The notes under the pieces are model-generated. The model was not told the origin of the DNA, searched no databases, and was given only the letters and a program-made list of their open reading frames with translations. Positions 34,524 to 43,572 of a DNA stretch of 64,000 bases are shown piece after piece. A program made the position numbers and the translations under genes. Source of the stretch: Flavobacterium sp. (GTDB lineage: Bacteria > Bacteroidota > Bacteroidia > Flavobacteriales > Flavobacteriaceae); the NCBI RefSeq assembly GCF_004211145.1, contig NZ_SEBS01000006.1, positions 1-64,000 on the forward strand, in the 5' to 3' direction. How positions within the stretch are numbered: the first letter of the stretch is position 1; every line of letters begins with the position of its first letter.

Positions 34524-36227
34524 ATGAAATCTTTTCTACTCCTTTTGTTTTTGTACGCGCCCGTTTACGCCCAGGATGTCTATCCTAAAGATTTTTTTCG
34601 ATCGCCTCTCGATATTCCGTTGCAGTTGTCGGGGAATTTCGGGGAACTGCGATCCAATCATTTCCACGCGGGTTTTGATTTCCGAACCCAGCAAAAAGAA
34701 GGCTTGAACGTCTATGCGGCGGGCGACGGCTATATCTCGCGCATCAAGATTTCTCCGTACGGTTATGGGAAAGCCATCTATATCGACCATCCGAACGGTT
34801 ACACGACCGTTTACGGCCACTTGAAAACCGGATCAGGCGCGATCGAGAAATACATCCGCGACAACCAATACAAGCAAGAATCGTTTGAAGTCGAATTGTT
34901 TCCGAAGCCCGGCGAACTTCAGGTCTTGAAAGGCGACATCATCGCGTTGTCAGGAAATACGGGCGGTTCTGAAGGTCCGCATCTGCATTTCGAGATCCGA
35001 CATACGACGTCCGAGAAAATCATAAATCCCTTGTTTTTTGGGTTCGACAAAATCATCATCGATACCAAGAAGCCGTTTTTGCAGACGTTGCTCGCGTATC
35101 CGATCGACGCCGATTCTGAAGTGAATGGCGCGAAAACGCCCGTTTTGGTCGATGTCCGACTCGCCGAAGACGGAAGTTATGTCGCCGAAAAACTCACCGC
35201 GACGGGACGCATCGGATTCGGAATCACGGCTTTCGACCAAGTCGATTATTCGCCCGGAAAAAACGGAATCTACAAGGTAGAGAATTACGTGAACGGCAAA
35301 TTGTCATACGGTTACGAGTTCAATACGTTCGCTTTCGACGAATCGCGTTATATCAACGCCGTGATAGATTATCCGAGATTCCGCAAAACGGGCCAGCGCG
35401 TGCAACGGCTTTTCCGCAGGCAAGCCAATGATTTCAGCCTCATCAAAACCGATGAGCTTAACGGCGCGATACGGGTCGAACCCAACATGAACCAAATCTG
35501 CCGACTCGAAATTTCGGATTTCAATACGAACAACATCGTCATCAACATTCCCGTCGAATATGCCGCGCCTGCCGCCATCGTCTCAACGATTCCCGAAGTT
35601 AAACCGTCAGGCTATTTGATCTCGGCGACAAAGGATACGAATCTCGAAAAAGGCAATTTTTCAGTATTTATTCCTGCGAAGGCGTTTTACGATGACGTGT
35701 ACATGAATTTCGATGTGAGCGGAAATACGATGACTTTCGGGAACGATGATATTCCCGTTCATATGAATTTCAACGTGGTCATCGACGACAAAACCATTCC
35801 GGAAGCTGATCGCGAAAAGACGTTTATCGCGTCGGTCATCGGAAGCAGATTGGGTTACAATTCCACGAAGCGAAAGGGTTCGACTTTTTCGACGTACACG
35901 AAAAATCTCGGCGGCTTCAAGCTCGCGAAAGACACCGAAGCGCCAAAGATCACGATCGCCAAGAAGATCGAAGGCAAACCTTTGAAAGACGGTTACGTGT
36001 CGGCGTTCATATCTGACGGCCTGTCGGGAATCAAAGAATACAAAGGCTATCTGAACGGACATTGGGTGCTTTTCGAGTTCGATTACAAGTCCAAACGCAT
36101 CACGCATTGGTTTTCGAGTGATGATTTCGTCGTGGACGGCCGCAATGAATTAAAGCTCGTCGTGACTGATAATGTGGGAAATTCCGCTATATTTGAAACG
36201 TATTTTTTCAGGAGCAAAACTCCGTAA
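34524..36227 (+). CDS. M23 family metallopeptidase
   Basis: The 567-residue protein has a signal peptide (MKSFLLLLFLYAPVYAQ) and an N-terminal LytM/M23 domain. The zinc ligands are H48 and D52 (NHFHAGFDFR) and the HLHFE motif near residue 155, with YGHLKTGSG between. M23 enzymes cut peptide bridges or stems in peptidoglycan. The long C-terminal part (about 190-567) is beta-rich and flavobacteria-specific, ending with a conserved DGLSGIKEYKGYLNGHWVLFEFDYK block. The TonB-dependent receptor gene starts 11 bases after the stop, so they form an operon. Confidence 0.9.
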   Translation: MKSFLLLLFLYAPVYAQDVYPKDFFRSPLDIPLQLSGNFGELRSNHFHAGFDFRTQQKEGLNVYAAGDGYISRIKISPYGYGKAIYIDHPNGYTTVYGHLKTGSGAIEKYIRDNQYKQESFEVELFPKPGELQVLKGDIIALSGNTGGSEGPHLHFEIRHTTSEKIINPLFFGFDKIIIDTKKPFLQTLLAYPIDADSEVNGAKTPVLVDVRLAEDGSYVAEKLTATGRIGFGITAFDQVDYSPGKNGIYKVENYVNGKLSYGYEFNTFAFDESRYINAVIDYPRFRKTGQRVQRLFRRQANDFSLIKTDELNGAIRVEPNMNQICRLEISDFNTNNIVINIPVEYAAPAAIVSTIPEVKPSGYLISATKDTNLEKGNFSVFIPAKAFYDDVYMNFDVSGNTMTFGNDDIPVHMNFNVVIDDKTIPEADREKTFIASVIGSRLGYNSTKRKGSTFSTYTKNLGGFKLAKDTEAPKITIAKKIEGKPLKDGYVSAFISDGLSGIKEYKGYLNGHWVLFEFDYKSKRITHWFSSDDFVVDGRNELKLVVTDNVGNSAIFETYFFRSKTP

Positions 36228-36238
36228 AACCAAACCAT

Positions 36239-38731
36239 TTGAAGACCAACAAATACTTTTTGACGCTTGTTTTCGCATTGTTCGGAATCGTGGCGTTTTC
36301 ACAGACCGCGAGGATAAAAGGTGTCATCCTTGACGAAAATAACAACGCTGTTGAAAGTGTTACCGTGAGCACGGGCGCGACCTCGACGGTTACCGACAAT
36401 ACGGGAGCTTACATTTTGACGATTCCCGCGAATGAAACCGTTCGCGTAACATTCACACATGTCTCGCTCAAAAAAATCATTGTTCCAGTGCAACTCGCTC
36501 CAAATGAAGAGTTCGAATTCAATCCCGTTATGGGAAACATGTCGGAGCAACTTACTGAGGTCACGATCAACACACAGAATCGCAAGACAGTCGAAGGCAT
36601 CATCAACATCGAGCCGGAAGTCGTGCGCAAAATTCCGGGAGCGAATGCGGGAATCGAAAACATCATTAAGATTTTGGGCGGAAGCGGCAATAACGAACTG
36701 AGTACCGCATATTCGGTCCGAGGCGGCAACTACGACGAGAACTTGGTCTACGTCAATGAAATCGAGATCTACCGACCGTTTTTGATCCGATCGGGACAAC
36801 AGGAAGGTTTGAGTTTTACGAACACCGATATGGTCGAGAACGTGGATTTTTCCGCCGGAGGTTTCCAGGCGAAATACGGCGACAAACTTTCATCGGTGCT
36901 CGACATAACATACAGAACGCCGATCAAGTTCGGTGCTTCGGCCGAAGCGAGTCTTTTGGGCGGAAGCCTGACTGTCGATCTCGTTTCGAAAAACAAGAAA
37001 TGGGCCGCGATGACGGGCGTGCGTTACCGCGACAACAGCCTTTTGGTGAACAGCCAGGAAACGCAAACCAACTACCGTCCGCGCTACTTGGACGTCCAAA
37101 CCAACATCACGTTCACGCCGAATACGAAATGGACGTTCAGTTTCCTCGGGAATATTTCCCAGAACCGTTACCATTACGAACCGCTCACGCGCCAGACGAA
37201 CTTCGGTACGATCGACGAACCGATCGCATTACAGGTCTATTACGACGGTCAGGAAAAAGACAAATATGAAACGTATTTCGGCGCATTCAAAACCACGTTC
37301 CAGGTTTCCGAGAAGTTCACATTGAAACTAATTACGTCGGCGTATCACGCGACCGAACAGGAATATTTCGACATTTACGCGGGTTATTTCTTGGGTGAAG
37401 TCGATGCGAATATCGGGTCGGAAACTTTTGGCGATGTGACTTTTTCTCGTGGCATCGGCGAACAACTGAATCACGCCCGTAACGATTTGGACGCATTCAT
37501 CGTGAACGCCGAAGTTAAAGGCAACCACAAATTGTCAGGAAATACAAATATCGACTGGGGTTTCAAATATTCGCGCGAAGACATCCGAGACCGTTTGGTG
37601 GAATGGGAAGTGATCGACTCGGCAGGTTTTTCAATCAATCCTCCCATCGTGGATTTCCCGAATTACCAGCCGCAAGTTCCGTATACCGGGCCGCTTGTTC
37701 CTTATAATAATGTCCGCGCGACGAATTTCACGACGATCGACAGGCTTTCGGGATTCGTGCAATGGAGCAAGAAAACGAAATTGGGTGAAAGCGACGTTTG
37801 GCTCAACGCCGGAGTCCGCGCGCACAACTGGAAAGTGTCGAACGATGTCGGCGCCGACGGAAAGAACCAGACAACGTTCAGCCCTCGCGCCCAATTCACG
37901 ATCAAACCCAATTGGAAACGCGATATCTTGTTCAGGCTTTCGGGCGGTTTGTACCATCAGCCGCCGACGTATCGGGAACTTCGGGATTCATCGGGAACGG
38001 TGCTGCCGAATGTGAAGGCGCAACAATCCATACATTATGTCTTGGGAAGCGATTACAGTTTCAAGATGTGGGACCGACCGTTTAAACTGGTGGCCGAAGC
38101 CTACTACAAATCGCTTACCGACGTCAACACATACACGCTTGAAAACGTGCGTATCCGTTACCGCGCCGACAATGATGCGAAGGCTTTCGTGAGTGGTTTC
38201 GACGTCCGACTCAACGGCCAATTCGTGCCGAGCCTGAACGGGCAATATTCGTCGTCGAACGAATCCTGGTTCACGTTCGGATATATGAAGACCGAGGAAA
38301 ATTACAACGGACGCGGTTACATTCCACGACCGACGGACCAGCGATTGAAGTTCGGGGTTCTGTTCCAGGATTACATGCCCGCGATCCCGAGCGTGAAGGT
38401 TTACATCAATATGGTTTACAACACCGGTTTGCCCGGAGGTTCGCCTTCATACGCCGATCCATACGTATACCAAAGCCGTTTACGTGATTATCGTCGCGCC
38501 GACGTCGGGTTCTCGTACGTGCTTACCGAGAACAATGCGAATCGTCCTGACGGCCATTGGCTCAAGAAGTTCAAGGACTTATCGGTAGGATTCGAGATTT
38601 TCAACATGTTCAACAACCAGAACGCGATCACCAATACCTGGGTGCGCGACGTATACACGAAAAATCAATACGGCATTCCGAACTACATGACCACGCGCGT
38701 GTTCAACGTTAAACTTTCCGCAAGGTTGTAA
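36239..38731 (+). CDS. TonB-dependent receptor with carboxypeptidase-regulatory-like domain
   Basis: The 830-residue outer-membrane receptor begins at TTG 36239, the only start that keeps a signal peptide (KTNKYFLTLVFALFGIVAFSQ). A CarboxypepD_reg-like domain follows (about 22-100: ARIKGVILDENNNAVESVTVS). Then comes a plug (about 115-215: RKIPGANAGIENIIKILGG, YSVRGGNYDENLVYVNEIEI) and a 22-strand barrel ending VFNVKLSARL. It lacks a neighbouring SusD, so it is not a SusC pair; the ligand is unknown. The M23 peptidase directly upstream suggests linked expression. Confidence 0.9.
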   Translation: MKTNKYFLTLVFALFGIVAFSQTARIKGVILDENNNAVESVTVSTGATSTVTDNTGAYILTIPANETVRVTFTHVSLKKIIVPVQLAPNEEFEFNPVMGNMSEQLTEVTINTQNRKTVEGIINIEPEVVRKIPGANAGIENIIKILGGSGNNELSTAYSVRGGNYDENLVYVNEIEIYRPFLIRSGQQEGLSFTNTDMVENVDFSAGGFQAKYGDKLSSVLDITYRTPIKFGASAEASLLGGSLTVDLVSKNKKWAAMTGVRYRDNSLLVNSQETQTNYRPRYLDVQTNITFTPNTKWTFSFLGNISQNRYHYEPLTRQTNFGTIDEPIALQVYYDGQEKDKYETYFGAFKTTFQVSEKFTLKLITSAYHATEQEYFDIYAGYFLGEVDANIGSETFGDVTFSRGIGEQLNHARNDLDAFIVNAEVKGNHKLSGNTNIDWGFKYSREDIRDRLVEWEVIDSAGFSINPPIVDFPNYQPQVPYTGPLVPYNNVRATNFTTIDRLSGFVQWSKKTKLGESDVWLNAGVRAHNWKVSNDVGADGKNQTTFSPRAQFTIKPNWKRDILFRLSGGLYHQPPTYRELRDSSGTVLPNVKAQQSIHYVLGSDYSFKMWDRPFKLVAEAYYKSLTDVNTYTLENVRIRYRADNDAKAFVSGFDVRLNGQFVPSLNGQYSSSNESWFTFGYMKTEENYNGRGYIPRPTDQRLKFGVLFQDYMPAIPSVKVYINMVYNTGLPGGSPSYADPYVYQSRLRDYRRADVGFSYVLTENNANRPDGHWLKKFKDLSVGFEIFNMFNNQNAITNTWVRDVYTKNQYGIPNYMTTRVFNVKLSARL

Positions 38732-38760
38732 GCCAGAACAAAGCGCCTTTCGATTTTTAG

Positions 38761-38768
38761 TATATTTG
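38761..38768 (+). promoter_or_regulatory. -7 box of the lipoprotein gene
   Basis: TATATTTG matches TAnnTTTG and lies 20 nt before the ATG at 38789. No -33 TTTG is seen at 17-23 nt. Confidence 0.4.
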
Positions 38769-38788
38769 GAAAAGTAATTGGCAATCCC

Positions 38789-39496
38789 ATGAAAAAAACA
38801 CTGCTGCTGCTGGCGAGCGTCGCCTTTTTCGCTTCGTGCAAGAAAGAGGAAACCGATAAGCCCAAAGTGATTTACAAGACGACCGAATCGAAAGTCCAGC
38901 CGGTTGCCGATACGACCCAGATCGAGATTGCCGACCTTCCGATCCAAATTTCAGGAACCGATTATTTGATCCATCCGGTCGGGCAATACCGCGTGCTTGA
39001 CGGTACGAAGCGCTCGGGTTACACGTATGAACGAGGAAGTTTCACGGTTTCAAATTACGGAGAGTTCGAGATTACGGGCTTTTTGCAGAATCTGAAAGTG
39101 CAGCAAACCGCTTCCGACTCGATGACCGCGATTTTTGACAAACCTGTTTTGATCCAAACCGCGACGTTCCTCAAAGCTTTCGCCGACAAGACGAAACAGC
39201 AAGTCTTGGTGTATTCGCTTTCAGACATGGATACGAACCAGGACGGACGATTGGACCAGAGCGACATCCGAACGCTTTACATGAGCGATATCAGCGGCAA
39301 GCGACTCGCTAAAATCTCACCCGAATACCAGGAATTGATCGACTGGAATTTCATCGAATCCAAGAACCGCTTGTATTTCCGTTCGATCGAGGATACGAAT
39401 AAAAACGGGGAGTTCGATAAGGACGATGTGTTGCATTACAATTACGTTGATTTGCTTTCGGCTGATTGGAAGGCGATAGAGTATAAGCCGGTCTGA
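38789..39496 (+). CDS. Lipoprotein with EF-hand-like calcium motifs
   Basis: The 235-residue protein has a lipobox (LLLLASVAFFASCKKEE, Cys17), so it is lipid-anchored. Two Asp-rich loops, DMDTNQDGRLDQSD and EDTNKNGEFDKDD, match EF-hand or dockerin-like calcium loops. The rest is beta-rich (YLIHPVGQYRVLDG) and I recognise no family. It follows the TonB-dependent receptor after 57 bases with its own -7 box, so it may be expressed separately. Confidence 0.7.
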   Translation: MKKTLLLLASVAFFASCKKEETDKPKVIYKTTESKVQPVADTTQIEIADLPIQISGTDYLIHPVGQYRVLDGTKRSGYTYERGSFTVSNYGEFEITGFLQNLKVQQTASDSMTAIFDKPVLIQTATFLKAFADKTKQQVLVYSLSDMDTNQDGRLDQSDIRTLYMSDISGKRLAKISPEYQELIDWNFIESKNRLYFRSIEDTNKNGEFDKDDVLHYNYVDLLSADWKAIEYKPV

Positions 39497-39680
39497 ATCC
39501 AAACCCTTACAAAAAAAAACCGTTGACGTCAAGTTTAGTATATAGGATTGCACCTTATAAATCGGATGTGATCGTATATGAATGCTCTTTGTAATTAAAA
39601 GGAAAATGATATAAGAGTGAATCTGGACGATCGCACTCAGACATCATCAAACATGAGCGAATGTAGGATTGCCGTAAATG

Positions 39681-40448
39681 TTATTTCCCAATAAGGTCGG
39701 GCCTGAGTACAACAATTGAGATACTGCCGATAACGATCAAGATAAACATGACAATGCTCATCAGTACGCAAAACAGCAACATCCGTAAGATGATCGCTCC
39801 AAGGTCACGACCTCTAAAAAATGTGATCAACGTCCAGACCGTGAAGATGAAAGAGCCGAAACTGACGAACGAAATTGCCCAAAAAAACTCTTTTGAAATG
39901 TGCGACATCAAGATCAAAAAAGGAACGAGCACTATATTGATCACCAGACGTTGTGCCGAGGCGAATGTATTTAAAATCACGTGTTCGATAAAATTGTAGC
40001 CCCATTTCCTGAAAGCCAAGTACGAGCATATGGAATAGAGCGGCAATTGAAGGATCTCTACGAGTGAATAATGGTCAACGAACCATGTGATTACTTTCCG
40101 TTGGATTTCCATCGCCAGTTTTTCTTCCTCGGAACGTGGAACGGTTGTTACATAGGCTTCAAAGTCAACGTAGTGCACCAATACTCCATAAATACCCGCG
40201 AGCACGAACAGCAACAAAATCGGTTTGTAATGGTGTACGCGTTTTCCTTCAATGAATTCCCTAATCGAATCGCCCGGACGCGTGAAAAGCGCTTTGACCG
40301 AATACATCAAGCCGCCGTTGAAATGCAGGAATACATATTTCGCTTCATCTGAAATATAACGCCAGTTCAAACGTTCGGTCTTGGCTTTTTGACCGCAGTT
40401 GTTGCAGAAATTACCTTCGAAGTTGGAGTTGCAGTTTTTGCAGGTCAT
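39681..40448 (-). CDS. DUF3667 zinc-ribbon membrane protein
   Basis: The 255-residue protein opens with a zinc ribbon (CKNCNSNFEGNFCNNCGQK, four cysteines in CxxC pairs) and the ERLNWRYI linker typical of DUF3667. It then has about five membrane helices (ILLLFVLAGIYGVLVHYV, LPLYSICSYLAFRKWGYNF, LVINIVLVPFLILMSHI, FFWAISFVSFGSFIFTVWTLI, LLFCVLMSIVMFILIVIG). An inner-membrane location is expected. No function is known for the family. Confidence 0.85.
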   Translation of the reverse strand: MTCKNCNSNFEGNFCNNCGQKAKTERLNWRYISDEAKYVFLHFNGGLMYSVKALFTRPGDSIREFIEGKRVHHYKPILLLFVLAGIYGVLVHYVDFEAYVTTVPRSEEEKLAMEIQRKVITWFVDHYSLVEILQLPLYSICSYLAFRKWGYNFIEHVILNTFASAQRLVINIVLVPFLILMSHISKEFFWAISFVSFGSFIFTVWTLITFFRGRDLGAIILRMLLFCVLMSIVMFILIVIGSISIVVLRPDLIGK

Positions 40449-40481
40449 GGTGGTCTGGTTGGTTTTGCAAGTATAGGGAAA

Positions 40482-40675
40482 AGTGGTGAGGTAGGGAAGT
40501 GCTGTAGTGCTGTAGTGCAGAAGTGCAGAAGTGCAGAAGTGATAGAGTTGTTTTCGGATAAGTCAACGATCTTTCTTCGATGAATAATATCCCAAATTTC
40601 GCTCTTTCATTTGTACGAGAACGTTCAGGCTGACTAGCTTAGCACTTCAGCACTTTAGCACTACAGCACTTCACC
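40482..40675. repeat. Inverted pair of GTGCTGAAG phrases
   Basis: Arm 1 (40482-40541) holds about six near-copies of AGTGCTGTAGTGCAGA. Arm 2 (40636-40675) holds the inverse, AGCACTTCAGCACTTTAGCA. The spacer is about 95 nt. The arms lie right beside the start of the DUF3667 gene and the stop of the DUF2971 gene. Confidence 0.75.
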
Positions 40676-40678
40676 AAG

Positions 40679-41380
40679 CTAAATCAAAATCTCACTCTCC
40701 AAATCACTTTTCTCAATCCCAAAGTCAAATCCCAAACGCTTCACCAATTCGATCACCAGATTTTTATACCAGTTTTCGGATTTCGGGTGAATGTAGATTT
40801 TTTCGATCATGGTGTTGATGTCGACGTCGATCTTCAGTCCGTTGTCGATCTTCATGTCGAACTCCGAAACGTCGGTGATGATGCGCACTTCGCGTTCGTA
40901 TTGGAAACTTTTTCGTTTGAACAGGAACGGGAAAAACGCATTGTCGAACGGGATATGCTCTTTCTTGTAGTCGATGTAATTTACTTCACCGATGTATTGC
41001 GAGAATTGGTTTTCAGGAGAAAGGGCTTTCTGCAAACGCCCGATCGTGGATTGGATCGCCAGACCTTCCTGTTTTTGCGTGAAGATCTGCCACATCGCGA
41101 ACGATTCGTATTCGTTGAGATGCCACGATGAAATCACGACCTGCTCGCGATGTTGTTTGTAATATTGCAGGAACTCGGGATTATCGGCCGAGAGCTTCTT
41201 GATTTCCTCGTATGTCGGTTCTGAAAATGTGCCTTCGTATTGATCTTCGAACTTGTCGGACCGCGACATGAACATTTTGCCCGACAACAGCACATCGATG
41301 AGTTTCGACAAATCCATGTATTTCCAGACGATGGTATCCGGGTCGGAGGGAAGCTTAATTTGGGAATCGTGGATGTACAT
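40679..41380 (-). CDS. DUF2971 family protein
   Basis: The 233-residue protein shows the DUF2971 pattern: WKYMDLSKLIDVLLSGKMFMSRSDKFEDQYEG at the start, then VISSWHLNEYESFAMWQIFTQ, QYIGEVNYIDYKK and YEREVRIITDVSEF. The family has conserved Arg/Asp/Trp/Glu residues and is found both as a housekeeping stray and in defence contexts, but no activity is established. No defence partners are visible nearby. TTTAAAGATTG phrases lie directly upstream of its start. Confidence 0.75.
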   Translation of the reverse strand: MYIHDSQIKLPSDPDTIVWKYMDLSKLIDVLLSGKMFMSRSDKFEDQYEGTFSEPTYEEIKKLSADNPEFLQYYKQHREQVVISSWHLNEYESFAMWQIFTQKQEGLAIQSTIGRLQKALSPENQFSQYIGEVNYIDYKKEHIPFDNAFFPFLFKRKSFQYEREVRIITDVSEFDMKIDNGLKIDVDINTMIEKIYIHPKSENWYKNLVIELVKRLGFDFGIEKSDLESEILI

Positions 41381-41745
41381 TTTTTTGATTGAAAAATTTA
41401 AAGATTGAAGGATTTAAAGAGTTGCATTGCCGCGGCCACTCGCTACATCTTTCGCTGATCGCAAAGCCGTGATTTCAAACAAAGCTTCATCCCATACGAG
41501 TGAAGCGAACTGGCGAAACAAACGCGGTTAAACATTAAAGTTAGCGTTTTTTAAACCATTAAGATAGTTAAGGACATTAAGCGTTCGTCAAGAAGTTGGA
41601 GGTTTTTGGAGTATGCCTAGTGAAAGGCGGAATTTAAGACGAACAACCTAACGCTAACGTCAAACACCGAGACTAATTCAAATAAACAATTCAACGATTA
41701 AACCGAATTTCGAACATCGAAGTAGCGAGTCGCGAAAACGTGCCG
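41381..41745. repeat. Gap with TTTAAAG phrases and isolated array motifs
   Basis: TTTAAAGATTG phrases occupy 41384-41420. An inverted CGCCAGTTCGCTTC-type block lies near 41500. The inverse of the CTTAATG/CTTAACT/CTTAATGG block of the 220-bp array lies at 41551-41583. An AGTAGCGAGTCGCG motif is at 41721-41734. No gene is visible. Confidence 0.6.
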
Positions 41746-43572
41746 TTACTCAAACGACTGCATATTCACCAATTTCCGGTACGTTCCATCGTGCGCGATC
41801 AATTCATCGTGCGTTCCCTGCTCGACGATCTTGCCTTTTTGCATGACGACGATACGGTCGGCTTTCTGGATCGTCGAAAGTCTGTGCGCGATAACCACCG
41901 ACGTCCGGTTCTGCATCATGTTTTCCAACGCTTGTTGCACCAAACGTTCGCTTTCGGTGTCGAGTGCCGACGTAGCTTCGTCCAAAATCATGATCGGTGG
42001 ATTCTTGAGCACGGCGCGCGCGATGCTGAGACGTTGCTTTTGTCCGCCCGAAAGTTTGTTTCCGCTGTCGCCGATATTCGTGTAGATCGTGTCAGGCAAA
42101 TCTTTCACGAACTCATAAGCGTTCGCGACTTTCAGGGCTTCGATCACTTCGTCGTCGGTCGCATTCGGTTTTCCGAGTGACACGTTTCCTTTGATCGTGT
42201 CGTTGAACAAGATGCTGTCCTGAGTCACCAATCCCATGAGACCGCGCAACGATTGCAGATCCATGTCCCGGATATCGATTCCATCGACGAGAATCGCTCC
42301 TTTGTTCACATCATAGAAACGCGTGAGCAGATTCGCGATCGTACTTTTCCCGCTGCCCGATTGGCCGACGAGCGCGACGGTTTCGCCTTTTTTGATATTG
42401 AGCGAAAAACCGGTCAACACATTTTCGTCGTTATATGCGAAGTCGATATTGTTTATCGCGATTCCCGATTCGAGCGTTTCCTTGTGGATCGCGTTCGGTT
42501 TGCTTGTGATCGGGTTGTGTTCATGAAGGATTTCGAGTACACGATCGGCTGCCGCGGCTCCGCGTTTCACGCCATAAGATGCTTTCGAGATCGCTTTTGC
42601 AGGTGTTAGGATATTGTATGCCAATCCCATGTAGGCGATGAACGATCCGGCTTTGAGCGTTCCCTCGACCAAGACCATTTGTCCGCCGTACCAAAGCAGG
42701 AACGCGATGACGGCAATCCCGAGGAATTCGCTCATCGGTGAAGCTAGGTTTTGTCGGTTTGTGATACTGTTCGACAATCGGAAAAACCGATTCGTGGATT
42801 TCTTGAACGCATCGCCAAAATGATTTTCGGCGTTATAGGATTTTACTACTTTAAGTCCGCCCAACGTTTCTTCGAGCGTCGATAAAAATGTGCCTTGTTC
42901 CTGCTGGGCCGCCGTTGATTTTTTCTTGAGTTGTTTCCCGAGAAGTGAAATCGCGTACCCTGAAATCGGAATGAAAACGAATACGAAAAGCGTCAGTTCC
43001 CAACTTATCAAAAACATCATGATAATCGTAAAGACAATTGTCAACGGTTCTTTTACGATGAGTTCCAAAATGGCAAGCATGGAATTCTGTACCTCGTTCA
43101 CGTCGTTCGAGATTCTTGCAATCGTGTCGCCTTTGCGTTTTTCTGAAAAGAATGCAATCGGGAGACGCAAAATTTTGTCGTACATCGACGTGCGCAAATC
43201 GCGCAATACGCCGTTTTTTAAGTACGTGATGAAGAACATGGCGAGGTAATCGCACAAGTTTTTCAATAGGAAAATCGAGATTATTCCCGCAACCAAAATG
43301 GCGAGAGTGTCGCCCTGGCCATGGGTTTGGCTGAAATCGGTGAGATAATAGCTAAGTAAATCCGAACTGTATTTCTTGATATCGCCCAAACCTGTGAAAA
43401 CGGGTTTGACGAACACTTTGTTTTCCTGTTTGAAAAGCACGTCGAGCATCGGCATAAGCGCCACGAAAGACAGCGTGCTGAACAACGCGTACAAAATGTT
43501 GAAAAATATATTCAGAAACGCGTATTTTTTGTACGGCTTCGCAAAAGGAATAATCTTTTTTAAACTGCTCAT
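41746..43572 (-). CDS. MsbA-type ABC exporter
   Basis: The 608-residue half-transporter has six membrane helices in the first 330 residues and a nucleotide-binding domain after about 350. Walker A is GQSGSGKST, the signature LSGGQKQRLSIARA, Walker B ILDEATSALD, and the H-loop IAHRLSTI. It acts as a homodimer in the inner membrane; lipid A-core export (MsbA) or general lipid/drug export are the likely roles. Its ATG overlaps the phosphohexomutase stop by one base (TAATG), so translation is coupled. Confidence 0.9.
   Translation of the reverse strand: MSSLKKIIPFAKPYKKYAFLNIFFNILYALFSTLSFVALMPMLDVLFKQENKVFVKPVFTGLGDIKKYSSDLLSYYLTDFSQTHGQGDTLAILVAGIISIFLLKNLCDYLAMFFITYLKNGVLRDLRTSMYDKILRLPIAFFSEKRKGDTIARISNDVNEVQNSMLAILELIVKEPLTIVFTIIMMFLISWELTLFVFVFIPISGYAISLLGKQLKKKSTAAQQEQGTFLSTLEETLGGLKVVKSYNAENHFGDAFKKSTNRFFRLSNSITNRQNLASPMSEFLGIAVIAFLLWYGGQMVLVEGTLKAGSFIAYMGLAYNILTPAKAISKASYGVKRGAAAADRVLEILHEHNPITSKPNAIHKETLESGIAINNIDFAYNDENVLTGFSLNIKKGETVALVGQSGSGKSTIANLLTRFYDVNKGAILVDGIDIRDMDLQSLRGLMGLVTQDSILFNDTIKGNVSLGKPNATDDEVIEALKVANAYEFVKDLPDTIYTNIGDSGNKLSGGQKQRLSIARAVLKNPPIMILDEATSALDTESERLVQQALENMMQNRTSVVIAHRLSTIQKADRIVVMQKGKIVEQGTHDELIAHDGTYRKLVNMQSFE

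Noticed and set aside
40679..41380. Defence-system component (DUF2971)
   Set aside because: The family can occur in defence loci, but neighbours here are housekeeping genes and no effector partner is seen.
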